From NCBI GenBank assembly GCA_046295215.1, contig JBKBNP010000004.1, positions 1-64,000 of the forward strand: 64,000 bases of DNA. Reading direction: 5' to 3'. Shown here in pieces: positions 8,253-17,551 of this stretch. Under the pieces are notes generated by a model. It did not search any database. It saw only the letters and a list, made by a program, of their open reading frames with translations, and had not been told where the DNA came from. The stretch comes from Szabonella sp046295215 (GTDB lineage Bacteria; Pseudomonadota; Alphaproteobacteria; Rhodobacterales; Rhodobacteraceae). Both the position numbers and the translations under genes were made by a program. Within the stretch, counting starts at the first letter, position 1; each line of letters opens with the position of its first letter.

Positions 8253-10496
8253 TCAGGATCGTTGCGACGACAGCCATTCCATCACAGCCGGGCGCACGCT
8301 TTCGGCACCTTCCACGCAGGCCGCGTCGATGACCGCGCGCAGGGCGGTGAGGTCGGTCCGGCGCAGGAGGCTTTTCACCGGGCCGATGGAGGCCGGGCGC
8401 ATCGACAGGCTGCGCAACCCCATGGCGGCAAGGCAGGCGGCCTCGACCGGGCGGCCCGCATCCTCGCCACAGAAGGACAGCGGCGTGCCGGTGTCCGCGC
8501 AGCGGTCCACCACCAGTGAAAGGAAGGCCAGAAACGAGGTGTTGAGCGTGTCATAGCGCCGCCGCACACGTTCGTTCTCGCGGTCGGCGGCAAAGAAGAA
8601 CTGCTTGAGGTCATTGCCGCCGATGGAGATGAAATCCACCGTCTCGAAAAAGCTGCGCGGCGCATAGGCGAGCGAGGGTGTTTCGAGCATTGCCCCGATT
8701 TCCAGCGTCCCGGGCACGGGATGGCCAAGCGCGCGTTCGCGTTCCATCTGGTCCAGCACATGCTGGCGCGCCGCGATGAATTCGGCACGCTCGGCAATGA
8801 AGGGAAACATGATGGTGAGCGGTCGGCCGTTTGCGGCACGGATCAGCGCCTGCGCCTGCATCCGCAGCACGCCCGGTTTGTCGAGCCCCACCCGGATCGC
8901 GCGCCAGCCCATCGCGGGGTTGGGTTCGTCATTGGGCTTCATATAGGCCAGCACCTTGTCCGACCCGATGTCGAGCGTTCGGAAGGCTACGCGACGCCCC
9001 CGCGCGGACTCCATCACACGGGCGTAGAGGGTGGCCAGTTCGGCCCGTTTCGGCATCTGGTTGCGGACCAGAAACTGCAATTCGGTGCGGAACAGGCCGA
9101 CCCCCTCGGCGCCCGACCCTTCGAGGCTCGGCAGATCGGCCATCAGCCCTGCGTTCATCTGCAAGGATATGGTCTGGCCGCAAGGCGTGGTGGCAGGCAG
9201 GTCGCGCAGGCCCGCGTAGCGTTGCTGGGCCGCGGCCTGCATCGCCATCTTGTCGCGGAAGGCCGAGGCCACGCTCTCCTCGGGGCGCAGATGCACGATG
9301 CCCTGATCGCCGTCGACAAGGATGTGGTCACCGTTGAGCGCTTCGTTGGTGATGCCCGAGGCATGGATCACAAGGGGAATGGCCAGTGCCCGGGCGACAA
9401 TCGCGGCATGGCTGCCGACGGACCCCTCCTCCAGCACCACACCGCGCAGCGCGCGGCCGTATTCCAGCAGTTCCGCCGGGCCGATGTTGCGCGCGATCAG
9501 GACCGGATTTTCCGGCATTTCCGCCCCGGTGTCCGACCCTTGCCCGGTCAGGATGCGCAGCAGCCGGTTCGAGAGGTCATCCAGATCCTGCAATCTTTCG
9601 CGCAGATAGGCGTCCGGCACCTGTTCCAGCCGCGCGCGGGCGACGGATTGTTCCTTTTCCACCGCCGCCTCGGCGGACAGGCCGAGCGCGATGTCCTCCT
9701 CCATCCGGCGCAGCCAGCCGCGCGAATGGGCGAACATCCGGTAGGCCTCCAGCACCTGCCGCTGATCCTTGTCGAGACTTTCGGCGGCCAGAAGGTCATC
9801 GACCGAGACGCGCAACTGCCCCACCGCCTCACGGATCCGCTCGATCTCCGTCATCGGGTCATCGGCCACCGGGTTGGTGACCACGACGCGGGGTTCATGC
9901 AGCCAGACATGGCCCTCGGCTGCCCCCTCCTGCCCTGACGAGCCCCGCAGCATCACAGGCTGCTTGTGCAGGGCAGAGAGCGCCTCTCCCTCGCCGGAAA
10001 AGGCACCCAGCTCGGTCATTTCCGCCAGCACCATGGCGACGACTTCGAGCGCATAGACCTCGTCGTCGGAAAACTGCCGGGCGGTTTTGGACTGCACCAC
10101 CAGAACGCCGAGCTTTTCGCCCACCCGCTGGATCGGCACGCCGAGAAAGGAGGAATAGATCTCCTCTCCCGTTTCGGGCATGAAGCGGAAACCCTTTTCC
10201 GAAGGGGCGTCCGCAGTATTGATCGGGGTGGCCGTGCGCGCAACGCGGCCCACAAGCCCCTCGCCAAGCCTGAGCCGGGTCTGGTGGACGGATTCCTTGC
10301 GCAGACCCTCGGTCGCACAAAGCTCCAGCGTTTCGGCGTCGCGGAACAGGTAGATCGAGCAGACCTCCGATCCCATCGAGTCGGCAATCAGATGTGTGAT
10401 GCGGTCGAGCCGGTCCTGACCCAGACCGGGTTCCGCCAGCGAATCGCGCAGGCGTCTGAGAAGCTTCCGGCTGTCGCTTTCGCTGCGTTCAGGCAT
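8253..10496 (-). CDS. ptsP: Phosphoenolpyruvate--protein phosphotransferase, nitrogen-related EI (PtsP)
   Basis: A 747-residue cytoplasmic enzyme that starts the PTS-Ntr phosphorelay (PEP to EI-Ntr to NPr to EIIA-Ntr). An N-terminal GAF domain (about 20-160, SEVCSIYLFRD) is followed by EI domains: phosphohistidine loop GSHAAIVARALAIP, PEP-binding barrel with LFRTELQFL and IGGNDLKQFF, and a C-terminal SFCGEDAGRP with the catalytic Cys. The start at 10496 (MPERSESDSRKLL) is chosen over a longer frame to 10577 because the upstream residues look noncoding. In alphaproteobacteria the GAF domain senses glutamine. lysC lies nearby, a common neighbour of ptsP in this group. Confidence 0.93.
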   Translation of the reverse strand: MPERSESDSRKLLRRLRDSLAEPGLGQDRLDRITHLIADSMGSEVCSIYLFRDAETLELCATEGLRKESVHQTRLRLGEGLVGRVARTATPINTADAPSEKGFRFMPETGEEIYSSFLGVPIQRVGEKLGVLVVQSKTARQFSDDEVYALEVVAMVLAEMTELGAFSGEGEALSALHKQPVMLRGSSGQEGAAEGHVWLHEPRVVVTNPVADDPMTEIERIREAVGQLRVSVDDLLAAESLDKDQRQVLEAYRMFAHSRGWLRRMEEDIALGLSAEAAVEKEQSVARARLEQVPDAYLRERLQDLDDLSNRLLRILTGQGSDTGAEMPENPVLIARNIGPAELLEYGRALRGVVLEEGSVGSHAAIVARALAIPLVIHASGITNEALNGDHILVDGDQGIVHLRPEESVASAFRDKMAMQAAAQQRYAGLRDLPATTPCGQTISLQMNAGLMADLPSLEGSGAEGVGLFRTELQFLVRNQMPKRAELATLYARVMESARGRRVAFRTLDIGSDKVLAYMKPNDEPNPAMGWRAIRVGLDKPGVLRMQAQALIRAANGRPLTIMFPFIAERAEFIAARQHVLDQMERERALGHPVPGTLEIGAMLETPSLAYAPRSFFETVDFISIGGNDLKQFFFAADRENERVRRRYDTLNTSFLAFLSLVVDRCADTGTPLSFCGEDAGRPVEAACLAAMGLRSLSMRPASIGPVKSLLRRTDLTALRAVIDAACVEGAESVRPAVMEWLSSQRS

Positions 10497-10768
10497 ATCC
10501 GTCCCGGTCGCTCCACTGGCGGTTGATCCGCCTTGTCTCTCCGCGCCATATTGGAGCGACCGGGCAGCAAGGTCCATGGCCTTCCTGCCCCCGGTCTGTC
10601 GCGATCACTGGAATGGTAACACCTGTGCAATGGCGCGGGGGAAGGCCTATCAGACAGGCAGTTCGCGGGCCGGGCAATGCCGGCTTGCCAATCGGCATCC
10701 CGACCTGCCACGATAGCGGGATTGGTGGGACGCTTCGGCCATCACTCCATCCAGTCAAAGGCAACCTG

Positions 10769-11461
10769 ATGCGCAATATCCTTGCCTACGCCATCGTGAT
10801 GTCTGCATTGCAGATCCTGCCTGTCGCGGGCCAGACCACCAGCGGCGATGCCTCGGTCCGCTTCAACCTCCTGACCTACGAAGGTTTGGTCGTTTCCGAC
10901 ATCTTTGTTTTCGATCAGGCCTATGCCGAAAAACATGGCGCCCCTGTTCCGGCCCCGTTCGCGTTGAAAGTGCCGAAAGACCCGTCGATCCTGCGGATCG
11001 CCGATGCGCGGCCGGACGGCGGGGCGCTTGTCAAGTTCACCTTCGGGCTGGAGCAGGACGGCCACCGCACGTTTCTTGAGAACCTTCAGATCGCCAGCGC
11101 GACTCTGCCGTTCTATGCGGATCGGGAAGATCCGGCGGAAACCCGCATCCGTGCCGCGGTGCATCTGGCGCGGGATCAGATCTTTCCCCGCGCCGTCGCC
11201 GGGTTCGACGCGCCGAAGGTTCTCGCGGTGGAGCAGGTTGTCCTCGGCTCGGTTCCCGATGCGGTGCATCTGATCGCCAGTTACACCGACCCCTCCGTCG
11301 GGCCGATGCTGCTGCGCATTGTCGTGCTGCCGCATCCGAGGCAGGAGGCGAGCCTGTTTGTCGTGTCGAACATCAATCTGACGCTGGTGCCGGTCACCGA
11401 TGGTGCCACGCTGGCCCGGTCCCTGACCGGGCGCGTTCTCGCAAGCTGGGACTACCGCTAG
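10769..11461 (+). CDS. Exported protein of unknown function
   Basis: A 230-residue protein with a Sec signal peptide (MRNILAYAIVMSALQILPVAGQ). The mature part has alternating hydrophobic segments and few charged clusters (FNLLTYEGLVVSDIFVFDQAYAEKHGAPVP), suggesting a beta-rich periplasmic protein. No family was recognised. It is divergent from ptsP (about 270 bases apart) and converges on lysC with only 7 bases between stops. The start is set by the signal peptide. The 10497-10768 gap holds no other recognisable element. Confidence 0.7.
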   Translation: MRNILAYAIVMSALQILPVAGQTTSGDASVRFNLLTYEGLVVSDIFVFDQAYAEKHGAPVPAPFALKVPKDPSILRIADARPDGGALVKFTFGLEQDGHRTFLENLQIASATLPFYADREDPAETRIRAAVHLARDQIFPRAVAGFDAPKVLAVEQVVLGSVPDAVHLIASYTDPSVGPMLLRIVVLPHPRQEASLFVVSNINLTLVPVTDGATLARSLTGRVLASWDYR

Positions 11462-11468
11462 GTCCGGC

Positions 11469-12728
11469 TCAGCCGGCCTTGTCCAGATCGAAGGCGTCGT
11501 GTAGCGCCTGCACGGCCAGTTCCATGTATTTCCGGTCGATCAGGACCGAAATCTTGATCTCGGATGTCGCGATCACCTTGATGTTCACATTTTCGGCTGA
11601 CAGCGCCTTGAACATCTTGGCCGCAACGCCCGCATGGCTGCGCATGCCGATCCCCACCACCGACACCTTGGCCACATCCTCATCGACGTTCAACTCGTCG
11701 TAATTGATGAGACCGGCCGCCTTGGCATCCTCCATCGCCTTCTTTGCCCGCGCCACCTGATTGATCGGGCAGGAAAAGGTCATGTCGGTTACAGCGCCCG
11801 GATGGTCGTCGTAATCTCGCTCCGAGATGTTCTGCACGATCATGTCCACATTCACCCCCGCCTCGGCCAAGGGGCCGAAGATCGCGGCGGCGATGCCGGG
11901 GCGGTCCTCGACGGTGACAAGGGTGATCTTCGCCTCATCCCGGGAATAGGCAACACCGGAGACAACTTTCGATTCCATGATTTCATCCTCGTCGCAGACA
12001 AGTGTTCCGGAGTTTTCGTCGGTATCTTCAAAGGAGGACAACACGCGCAGCCGCACCTTGTAGCGCATCGCGAGTTCCACCGACCGGGTCTGCAGAACCT
12101 TGGCACCGAGCGAGGCCAGTTCCAGCATTTCCTCGAACGCGATTTTGCTCAGCTTTCGTGCTTTGGACGTGATTCGCGGATCGGTGGTGTAGATGCCGTC
12201 GACATCGGTGTAGATGTCGCAGCGTTCTGCGCCGAAGGCGGCGGCAAAGGCGACCGCCGTGGTGTCGGACCCGCCGCGCCCCAGCGTGGTGATGCGGCCT
12301 TCCGGGCTGACGCCCTGAAAGCCCGCGACGACCGCGACCTTGAACCCTTCGGCGAATTTCGCATCCATGTTGTCGCGCGGGATCGACAGGAAGCGTGCGG
12401 CCGAATGCGCCGAAGTCGTGTTGATCGGCACCTGCCAGCCCTGCCAGGACCGGGCAGGCACACCCATTTCCTGCAAGCGAAGCGCCATGAGCCCGGCGGT
12501 CACATTCTCGCCGCTGGCCACCACGGCGTCATATTCGCGCGCATCATAGAGGTTCGAGGTGGTTTCGACCCAGCGCACAAGCTCGTTCGTCTTGCCCGAC
12601 ATGGCCGAGACGATCACGATCACATCATAGCCGCGATCCACCTCGCGCTGCACCTTCATCGCCGCGTTTTCGATGCGCGCGAGATCGGCGACGGAGGTTC
12701 CCCCGAATTTCATAACCAGTAGCGGCAT
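11469..12728 (-). CDS. lysC: Aspartate kinase
   Basis: A 419-residue enzyme phosphorylating aspartate, the first step to lysine, threonine, methionine and diaminopimelate. N-terminal MKFGGTSVAD, middle TTLGRGGSDTTAVA and TDVDGIYTTDPRI are aspartokinase hallmarks; two C-terminal ACT domains (from ITLVTVEDRPGIAAAIFG and VSVVGIGMRSHAGVA) carry allosteric feedback sites. The length equals alpha/beta-overlapping aspartokinases, so an internal start for a regulatory beta subunit is plausible but not shown. The start at the MPLLVMKFGG methionine is clear. Confidence 0.95.
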   Translation of the reverse strand: MPLLVMKFGGTSVADLARIENAAMKVQREVDRGYDVIVIVSAMSGKTNELVRWVETTSNLYDAREYDAVVASGENVTAGLMALRLQEMGVPARSWQGWQVPINTTSAHSAARFLSIPRDNMDAKFAEGFKVAVVAGFQGVSPEGRITTLGRGGSDTTAVAFAAAFGAERCDIYTDVDGIYTTDPRITSKARKLSKIAFEEMLELASLGAKVLQTRSVELAMRYKVRLRVLSSFEDTDENSGTLVCDEDEIMESKVVSGVAYSRDEAKITLVTVEDRPGIAAAIFGPLAEAGVNVDMIVQNISERDYDDHPGAVTDMTFSCPINQVARAKKAMEDAKAAGLINYDELNVDEDVAKVSVVGIGMRSHAGVAAKMFKALSAENVNIKVIATSEIKISVLIDRKYMELAVQALHDAFDLDKAG

Positions 12729-12938
12729 CGTCCATCCCCGCCCGAAAAAGCGACTGCTTCATAGCAGACGCGGGGCCATGTGCAAGGCAGGGCGGGAATG
12801 GGGTCGCGGCTGCGCAACGCTGTCGAGGACGAGAGGTCTTGTGTCGCATTTGCTCTGGTCCTCGTGCCCGGTTTCGGCAAGTCTTGCTGCAACTGCAAAC
12901 AGGGCGCCAGCCGCGCCAGATCCGGGGCATCGACCACC

Positions 12939-13826
12939 ATGACCACTTCCTATGTGCTGACCGTGAAATGCCGTTCCCGCCGCGGGATCGTCGCCGCCGT
13001 TGCGGGCTGCCTTGCGGCACAGGGCTGCAACATCACCGACAGCGCGCAGTTCGATGACATGGAAACCGGCAACTTCTTCACCCGCATCACCTTCCTGTCA
13101 GAAACCGGGGCAGACCTTGCCATGCTTCAGGCGGCCTTTGTGCCGGTCGGGGAGGAGTTCGGCATGGACTGGGCCCTGCATGATGCAGGTCAGCGGATGA
13201 AGGTGCTGCTGATGGTGTCGAATTTCGGACATTGCTTGAATGACCTGCTCTACCGCTGGCGGATCGGCGCGCTGCCGATCGAGATTGTCGGTGTGGTCTC
13301 GAACCATCTGACCTATCAGAAGGTCGTGGTGAACCATGACATCCCCTTCCACCACATCAAGGTCACCGCGCAGAACAAGCCCGAAGCCGAGGCGCGGCTG
13401 CTGTCGGTGGTGGAAGAGACCGGCGCGGATCTGGTGGTTCTGGCGCGCTACATGCAGATCCTGAGCGATGCGCTGTGCCGCAGGATGTCGGGGCGGATCA
13501 TCAACATCCATCACTCCTTCCTGCCGTCGTTCAAAGGGGCAAACCCCTACAAGCAGGCCTTCGAACGCGGGGTGAAACTGATCGGGGCCACCGCGCATTA
13601 TGTCACCGCCGATCTCGATGAGGGCCCGATCATCGAACAGGACACCGTGCGCGTGACCCATGCGCAGAGCCCGGAGGACTATGTCAGCCTCGGCCGCGAT
13701 GTGGAGGCACAGGTGCTGGCCCGCGCGATCCACGCCCATATCCACCGCCGCGCCTTCCTCAACGGCAACAAGACCGTGGTGTTCCCGGCCTCGCCCGGCT
13801 CGCACGCCTCCGAACGGATGGGATGA
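12939..13826 (+). CDS. purU: Formyltetrahydrofolate deformylase
   Basis: A 295-residue enzyme hydrolysing 10-formyl-THF to THF and formate. An N-terminal ACT domain (CRSRRGIVAAVAGCLAAQGCNITDS) precedes a formyltransferase fold with KVLLMVSNFGHCLNDLL, and the catalytic segment NIHHSFLPSFKGANPYKQAFERGVKLIGATAHYVT containing the family His and later Asp (DLDEGPIIEQD). The start at 12939 is preferred to an in-frame ATG at 12780 because the ACT domain begins here. The formate released could feed the formate dehydrogenase encoded at 22-28 kb. Confidence 0.94.
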   Translation: MTTSYVLTVKCRSRRGIVAAVAGCLAAQGCNITDSAQFDDMETGNFFTRITFLSETGADLAMLQAAFVPVGEEFGMDWALHDAGQRMKVLLMVSNFGHCLNDLLYRWRIGALPIEIVGVVSNHLTYQKVVVNHDIPFHHIKVTAQNKPEAEARLLSVVEETGADLVVLARYMQILSDALCRRMSGRIINIHHSFLPSFKGANPYKQAFERGVKLIGATAHYVTADLDEGPIIEQDTVRVTHAQSPEDYVSLGRDVEAQVLARAIHAHIHRRAFLNGNKTVVFPASPGSHASERMG

Positions 13827-13840
13827 TGCTGGCCGGGGCA

Positions 13841-13905
13841 GGGGGCTGTCTGCCCCCTCGCCGCCTCTGGCGGCTCACCCCCGAGGATATTTTCAGACAG
13901 AAAAA
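13841..13905 (+). repeat. Dispersed hairpin element, copy 1
   Basis: GGGGGC/GCCCCC hairpin, then GCCGCC-TCT-GGCGGC hairpin (13860-13874), then the conserved tail beginning CCCCCGAGG at 13878. It lies just after purU in the same orientation. The same three-part layout recurs elsewhere in the window. Confidence 0.7.
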
Positions 13906-13912
13906 GGGCGCG

Positions 13913-13928
13913 TTAACCCACGTTTAAC
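13913..13928 (+). promoter_or_regulatory. CtrA-type box TTAA-N7-TTAAC
   Basis: TTAA at 13913-13916 and TTAAC at 13924-13928, exactly 7 bases apart, match the full CtrA recognition consensus known from alphaproteobacteria. It lies between two convergent genes, so a conventional promoter role is doubtful. Confidence 0.4.
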
Positions 13929-13990
13929 CTTGCCGGGCAACCCTGATCGGGCGGAACAGGCGGGGACGCCGATGGCCGTGACAGGAAAAG

Positions 13991-14032
13991 GCCCCCGCTC
14001 CGGAACAGGGCGGGGGCTGATCCGCTTTTTTT
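13991..14032 (+). terminator. Rho-independent terminator
   Basis: GCCCCCGC (13991-13998) pairs with GCGGGGGC (14010-14017), and a run of seven T follows at 14026-14032. It is oriented to end transcription from purU. Confidence 0.6.
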
Positions 14033-14087
14033 CTGTCCATAAATATCCCGGGGGGAGTCGCGGAACGCGACGGGGGGCTGGCCCCCC
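14026..14087 (-). repeat. Dispersed hairpin element, copy 2 (inverted)
   Basis: On the minus strand: GGGGGG-CCAG-CCCCCC hairpin, GTCGCG-TTC-CGCGAC hairpin (14057-14071), then the CCCCCCGGGATATTTAT tail. It lies just downstream of purD in purD's orientation and mirrors copy 1. Confidence 0.6.
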
Positions 14088-14098
14088 TTCGGATTTGG

Positions 14099-15361
14099 TC
14101 AGAGCGCGCGCCAGCCGATGTCGCGACGGCAGAACCCGTCCGGCCAGTCGATCCGGTCGACCATGGCATAGGCTCTCGTCCGCGCTTCGGCCAGAGTTGC
14201 CCCACGCGCGGTGACATTGAGGACGCGGCCGCCGTTCGCGGTGATCTGGCCACCACTTTCTGCCGTTCCGGCGTGAAAGACGATGTGGGAAGTGTTTTCG
14301 GGCAGATCCTCCAGCCCGCCGATCACGCTGCCTTTGGCATAGCTGCCGGGATACCCCTTTGCCGCCAGCACAACGGTCAGCGCATGATCCTCGGCCCAGT
14401 TCGCCGCCACTTCGGCCAGCCGTCCCTCGGCGCAGGCGAGCATCAGGTCCAGCGCCTGTGCCCCCAGACGCATCATCAGCACCTGGCATTCCGGGTCGCC
14501 GAAGCGGACATTGTATTCCACCAGACGGGCGCGACCGTCCTTGATCATCAATCCTGCGTAAAGCACGCCCTGGAACGGCGTGCCGCGCCGGGCCATTTCG
14601 GCCACGGTGGGGCGGATGATCTCGGCCATTGCCTGTTCGGCGATCGCATCGGTCAGCACCGGCGCCGGGGAATAGGCGCCCATGCCCCCGGTATTGGGGC
14701 CGGTATCGCCTTCGCCGACGCGCTTGTGGTCCTGCGCGGAGCCAATGGCCAGAACGTCCCTGCCGTCAGACAGCACGAAAAGGCTTGCCTCCTCGCCTTC
14801 CATGAACTCCTCGATGACCACCTCGGCACCCGCCGCACCAAAGGCCCCGCCAAGGATCTCGTCGATGCCCGCCAGCGCCTCCGCCTCGGTCATGCCCATG
14901 ATGACGCCCTTGCCCGCTGCAAGCCCATCGGCCTTGATGACCAGGGGCGCGCCGGTCTGCCGGACATGGGCCTTTGCAGCCTCGGGATCGGTGAACCGGG
15001 CATAGCCGGCGGTCGGAGCCGCGCAGGCGTCACAGATTTCCTTGGTGAAGGCCTTGGAGGCTTCCAGCCGAGCCGCCGCCGCCGAGGGGCCGAAGGTCAG
15101 GATCCCTGCGCCGCGCAGCCGGTCCGCCACTCCGGCGGCCAGCGGGGCTTCGGGCCCGACGATCACGAAATCTATGGCATTCTCGGCGCAAAACACGGCC
15201 ACCGCGCCGCCGTCCAGAACATCCAGATCGGCACATTCGGCATGGGCGGCGATCCCGGCATTGCCCGGCGCCACGATCAGTCTGTCACATTTGGGGTTCT
15301 GCTTCACCGCCCAGGCCAGCGCATGTTCGCGCCCGCCGCTGCCCAGAATGAGAATGTTCAT
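14099..15361 (-). CDS. purD: Phosphoribosylamine--glycine ligase
   Basis: A 420-residue ATP-grasp enzyme making GAR in purine synthesis. It begins MNILILGSGGREHALAWA; the ATP-grasp core has GAPLVIKADGLAAGKGV and PNTGGMGAYSPAPVL, and VEYNVRFGDPECQ near the metal site, all diagnostic. It is complete, with the usual length near 420. It is divergent from xseA (71 bases between starts) and convergent with purU across the repeat-rich gap. Confidence 0.96.
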   Translation of the reverse strand: MNILILGSGGREHALAWAVKQNPKCDRLIVAPGNAGIAAHAECADLDVLDGGAVAVFCAENAIDFVIVGPEAPLAAGVADRLRGAGILTFGPSAAAARLEASKAFTKEICDACAAPTAGYARFTDPEAAKAHVRQTGAPLVIKADGLAAGKGVIMGMTEAEALAGIDEILGGAFGAAGAEVVIEEFMEGEEASLFVLSDGRDVLAIGSAQDHKRVGEGDTGPNTGGMGAYSPAPVLTDAIAEQAMAEIIRPTVAEMARRGTPFQGVLYAGLMIKDGRARLVEYNVRFGDPECQVLMMRLGAQALDLMLACAEGRLAEVAANWAEDHALTVVLAAKGYPGSYAKGSVIGGLEDLPENTSHIVFHAGTAESGGQITANGGRVLNVTARGATLAEARTRAYAMVDRIDWPDGFCRRDIGWRAL

Positions 15362-15431
15362 GTCGCCCCCGCTTGGCCTTCGCTGAACCGCGTCATAAGG
15401 TCAGGGGGAGCGGATCACAAGAAGGCGCACC

Positions 15432-17015
15432 ATGCCGGAGCTTTTCGAAGACCCAGAGCCGGAGGCAGGCCCCAGCGGCAACCGACCGGAGTTCACCGTG
15501 TCGGAGCTTTCGGGGGCCGTGAAGCGGGTGATCGAGGGGGAATTCGGCCTCGTCCGGGTGCGGGGCGAGATCGGTCGGGTATCGCGCCCTGCCTCCGGCC
15601 ACCTCTATTTCGACCTCAAGGACGACCGTGCCGTGATTGCCGCGATTTCCTGGAAAGGGCAGGTCGCGCGGATGCAGGTGCGCCCGGAGGAAGGGATGGA
15701 GGTTGTGGCCACGGGCCGCATGACCACCTTTCCGGGTCAGTCGAAATATCAACTGATCGTCGAGGATGTGGCGCCTGCAGGGGCGGGTGCCTTGATGGCG
15801 ATGCTGGAAAAGCGTCGCATGGCCTTGCAGGCCGAAGGTCTGTTCGACCCCGCGCGGAAGCAGCCGATCCCCTATCTGCCAGCGGTGATCGGCGTTGTCA
15901 CCTCGCCCTCCGGTGCCGTGATCCGCGACATCCTGCACCGGTTGCGCGACCGGTTTCCGCGCCATGTGCTGATCTGGCCGGTGGCGGTGCAGGGAGAGAA
16001 ATGCGCGGCGGAAGTGGCGGCCGCGATCCGGGGGTTCAATGCCATCACTCCCGGCGGGCCGGTGCCGCGTCCCGATCTTCTGATCGTCGCGCGCGGGGGG
16101 GGAAGTCTGGAGGATCTCTGGGGCTTCAACGAGGAAATCGTCGTCCGGGCGGCAGCGGAAAGCGGCATCCCGCTGATTTCGGCAGTGGGGCATGAGACGG
16201 ACACCACACTGATCGACCACGCTGCCGACCGCCGCGCGCCCACGCCCACGGCGGCGGCAGAAATGGCGGTGCCGGTGCGGCTCGAACTTCTGGCCGGGCT
16301 GGACGGTCAGGGCGCGCGGCTTTCCCGTGCGGTGGTGCAGGGCATGGCGCTGCGTGGCCAGCGCCTGCGCGATCTGTCGCGCGCGCTGCCCCGCCCCGAG
16401 GCGCTGACGCAGGGTGCCGCGCAACGGTTCGATCTGTGGACGGGGCGGCTGTCGGGGGCGCTGGCGATGGCGGCGGCCTCCAAACGCGCCGCACTTGACC
16501 GGGTTTCCGCGCCGATGCGTCCGCGATTGCTCTTGGACATGGTGACGCGCCGGGCGGAGTGGCTTGCCGAACGTGACCGCACCTTCGAGCAGGCGATGGC
16601 GCGGCGGCAGGAGCGGGCACTGGAGCGGGTCGGTGCGCTCGCAGCGCGGCTCGATACGGCTTTTGCAGGGCTTTTCCGGCAGATGGACCGCAAGCTGCGC
16701 GAGGATCGCGCGCGGCTCACCGATCTGGAAACCCGGCTGCATCGCGCGCCCCTTGAACGGCTCGGGGCTGAGGCATCGCGGCTGGAAGCGTTGGACAGGA
16801 TGCGCCAGACGCTTGGCCATTCCGAAACCCTGCGGCGGGGCTTTGCCGTGGTGCGGACCGAGGGGGCCGTTATCACCTCCCGCGAGGGTGTCGGGTCGGC
16901 GACGGCACTGGAGATCGAGTTCCATGACGGGCGGCTGGCGGTGATCGCGGGCAATGCCCCCCGACAGCCCAAGGCGGCAAAGCCCGGCCCGAAGGATCAA
17001 GGCAGCCTGTTCTGA
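15432..17015 (+). CDS. xseA: Exodeoxyribonuclease VII large subunit
   Basis: A 527-residue subunit of the ssDNA exonuclease ExoVII. An N-terminal OB-fold (FTVSELSGAVKRVIEGEFGLVRVRGEI, HLYFDLKDD) is followed by the catalytic domain with VTSPSGAVIRDILHRL, LIVARGGGSLEDLW and SAVGHETDTTLID, then a long helical coiled-coil region (about 290-450) and a short C-terminal beta domain (LRRGFAVVR). The small subunit xseB is not adjacent. Complete and typical. Confidence 0.95.
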   Translation: MPELFEDPEPEAGPSGNRPEFTVSELSGAVKRVIEGEFGLVRVRGEIGRVSRPASGHLYFDLKDDRAVIAAISWKGQVARMQVRPEEGMEVVATGRMTTFPGQSKYQLIVEDVAPAGAGALMAMLEKRRMALQAEGLFDPARKQPIPYLPAVIGVVTSPSGAVIRDILHRLRDRFPRHVLIWPVAVQGEKCAAEVAAAIRGFNAITPGGPVPRPDLLIVARGGGSLEDLWGFNEEIVVRAAAESGIPLISAVGHETDTTLIDHAADRRAPTPTAAAEMAVPVRLELLAGLDGQGARLSRAVVQGMALRGQRLRDLSRALPRPEALTQGAAQRFDLWTGRLSGALAMAAASKRAALDRVSAPMRPRLLLDMVTRRAEWLAERDRTFEQAMARRQERALERVGALAARLDTAFAGLFRQMDRKLREDRARLTDLETRLHRAPLERLGAEASRLEALDRMRQTLGHSETLRRGFAVVRTEGAVITSREGVGSATALEIEFHDGRLAVIAGNAPRQPKAAKPGPKDQGSLF

Positions 17016-17084
17016 GGTTCGAAAATGTCAAATATGGGCCAAGATTACCTCAACCTGCTTTGATTGATGTTCGATTTGTGAAAA

Positions 17085-17489
17085 TCAGACGCCCACATCC
17101 GGGCCGGTGCAGGCCAGCGGCTTGTCTGTCTGTTCAACCTCGGACAGTTCCGTGCTGCCCGGCGTGTTGGTGAACCGCGCCCGCAAGCCGCCTGTGCCCT
17201 GATGAAAGGTCCAGCATTGCGGCGTGGCGTCATGTTCATAGACGAAACAGATTTCGCCGCCGCCATTGTCATACCAATGCCCCAGACGGCAGGTGTCATC
17301 GACAAAGGCCCAGCGGACGCGACGGTTGGGCAGGTATTGCTCCACGCCGTAAACCCGCCCGCCTTCGGCATAGGTCAGGGTCTTGCCGGTGGCATAGGCT
17401 TCGAACTCCTCCGCCGTCATCTGCGTATCGGCATGGACCGGCAGGGCAAGCGTCAGGATGAAGGCCAGAAGGGCCGGAAGGGCGCGCAT
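17085..17489 (-). CDS. Small exported protein of unknown function
   Basis: A 134-residue protein with a signal peptide (MRALPALLAFILTLALPVHA). The mature domain begins MTAEEFEAYATGKTLTY and contains GVEQYLPNRRVRWAF, aromatic residues and four cysteines (CRLGHWYDNGGGEICF, QCWTF, ACTGPD) that could form disulfides. It resembles small periplasmic proteins common in Rhodobacterales and rhizobia (possibly DUF995-like), but I cannot name it with certainty. The start at 17489 is set by the signal peptide and a GGGGA eight bases upstream. Confidence 0.7.
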   Translation of the reverse strand: MRALPALLAFILTLALPVHADTQMTAEEFEAYATGKTLTYAEGGRVYGVEQYLPNRRVRWAFVDDTCRLGHWYDNGGGEICFVYEHDATPQCWTFHQGTGGLRARFTNTPGSTELSEVEQTDKPLACTGPDVGV

Positions 17490-17551
17490 TGTCAGGTTCC
17501 CCGCAAAGGACATTTGCCCGCAATCTGCCGGATTGCGCGGGGGATTGCCAG

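Noticed and set aside
8721..9938. 405-codon plus-strand open frame opposite ptsP
   Set aside because: High-GC antisense shadow; ptsP has all catalytic motifs and the opposite frame has none.
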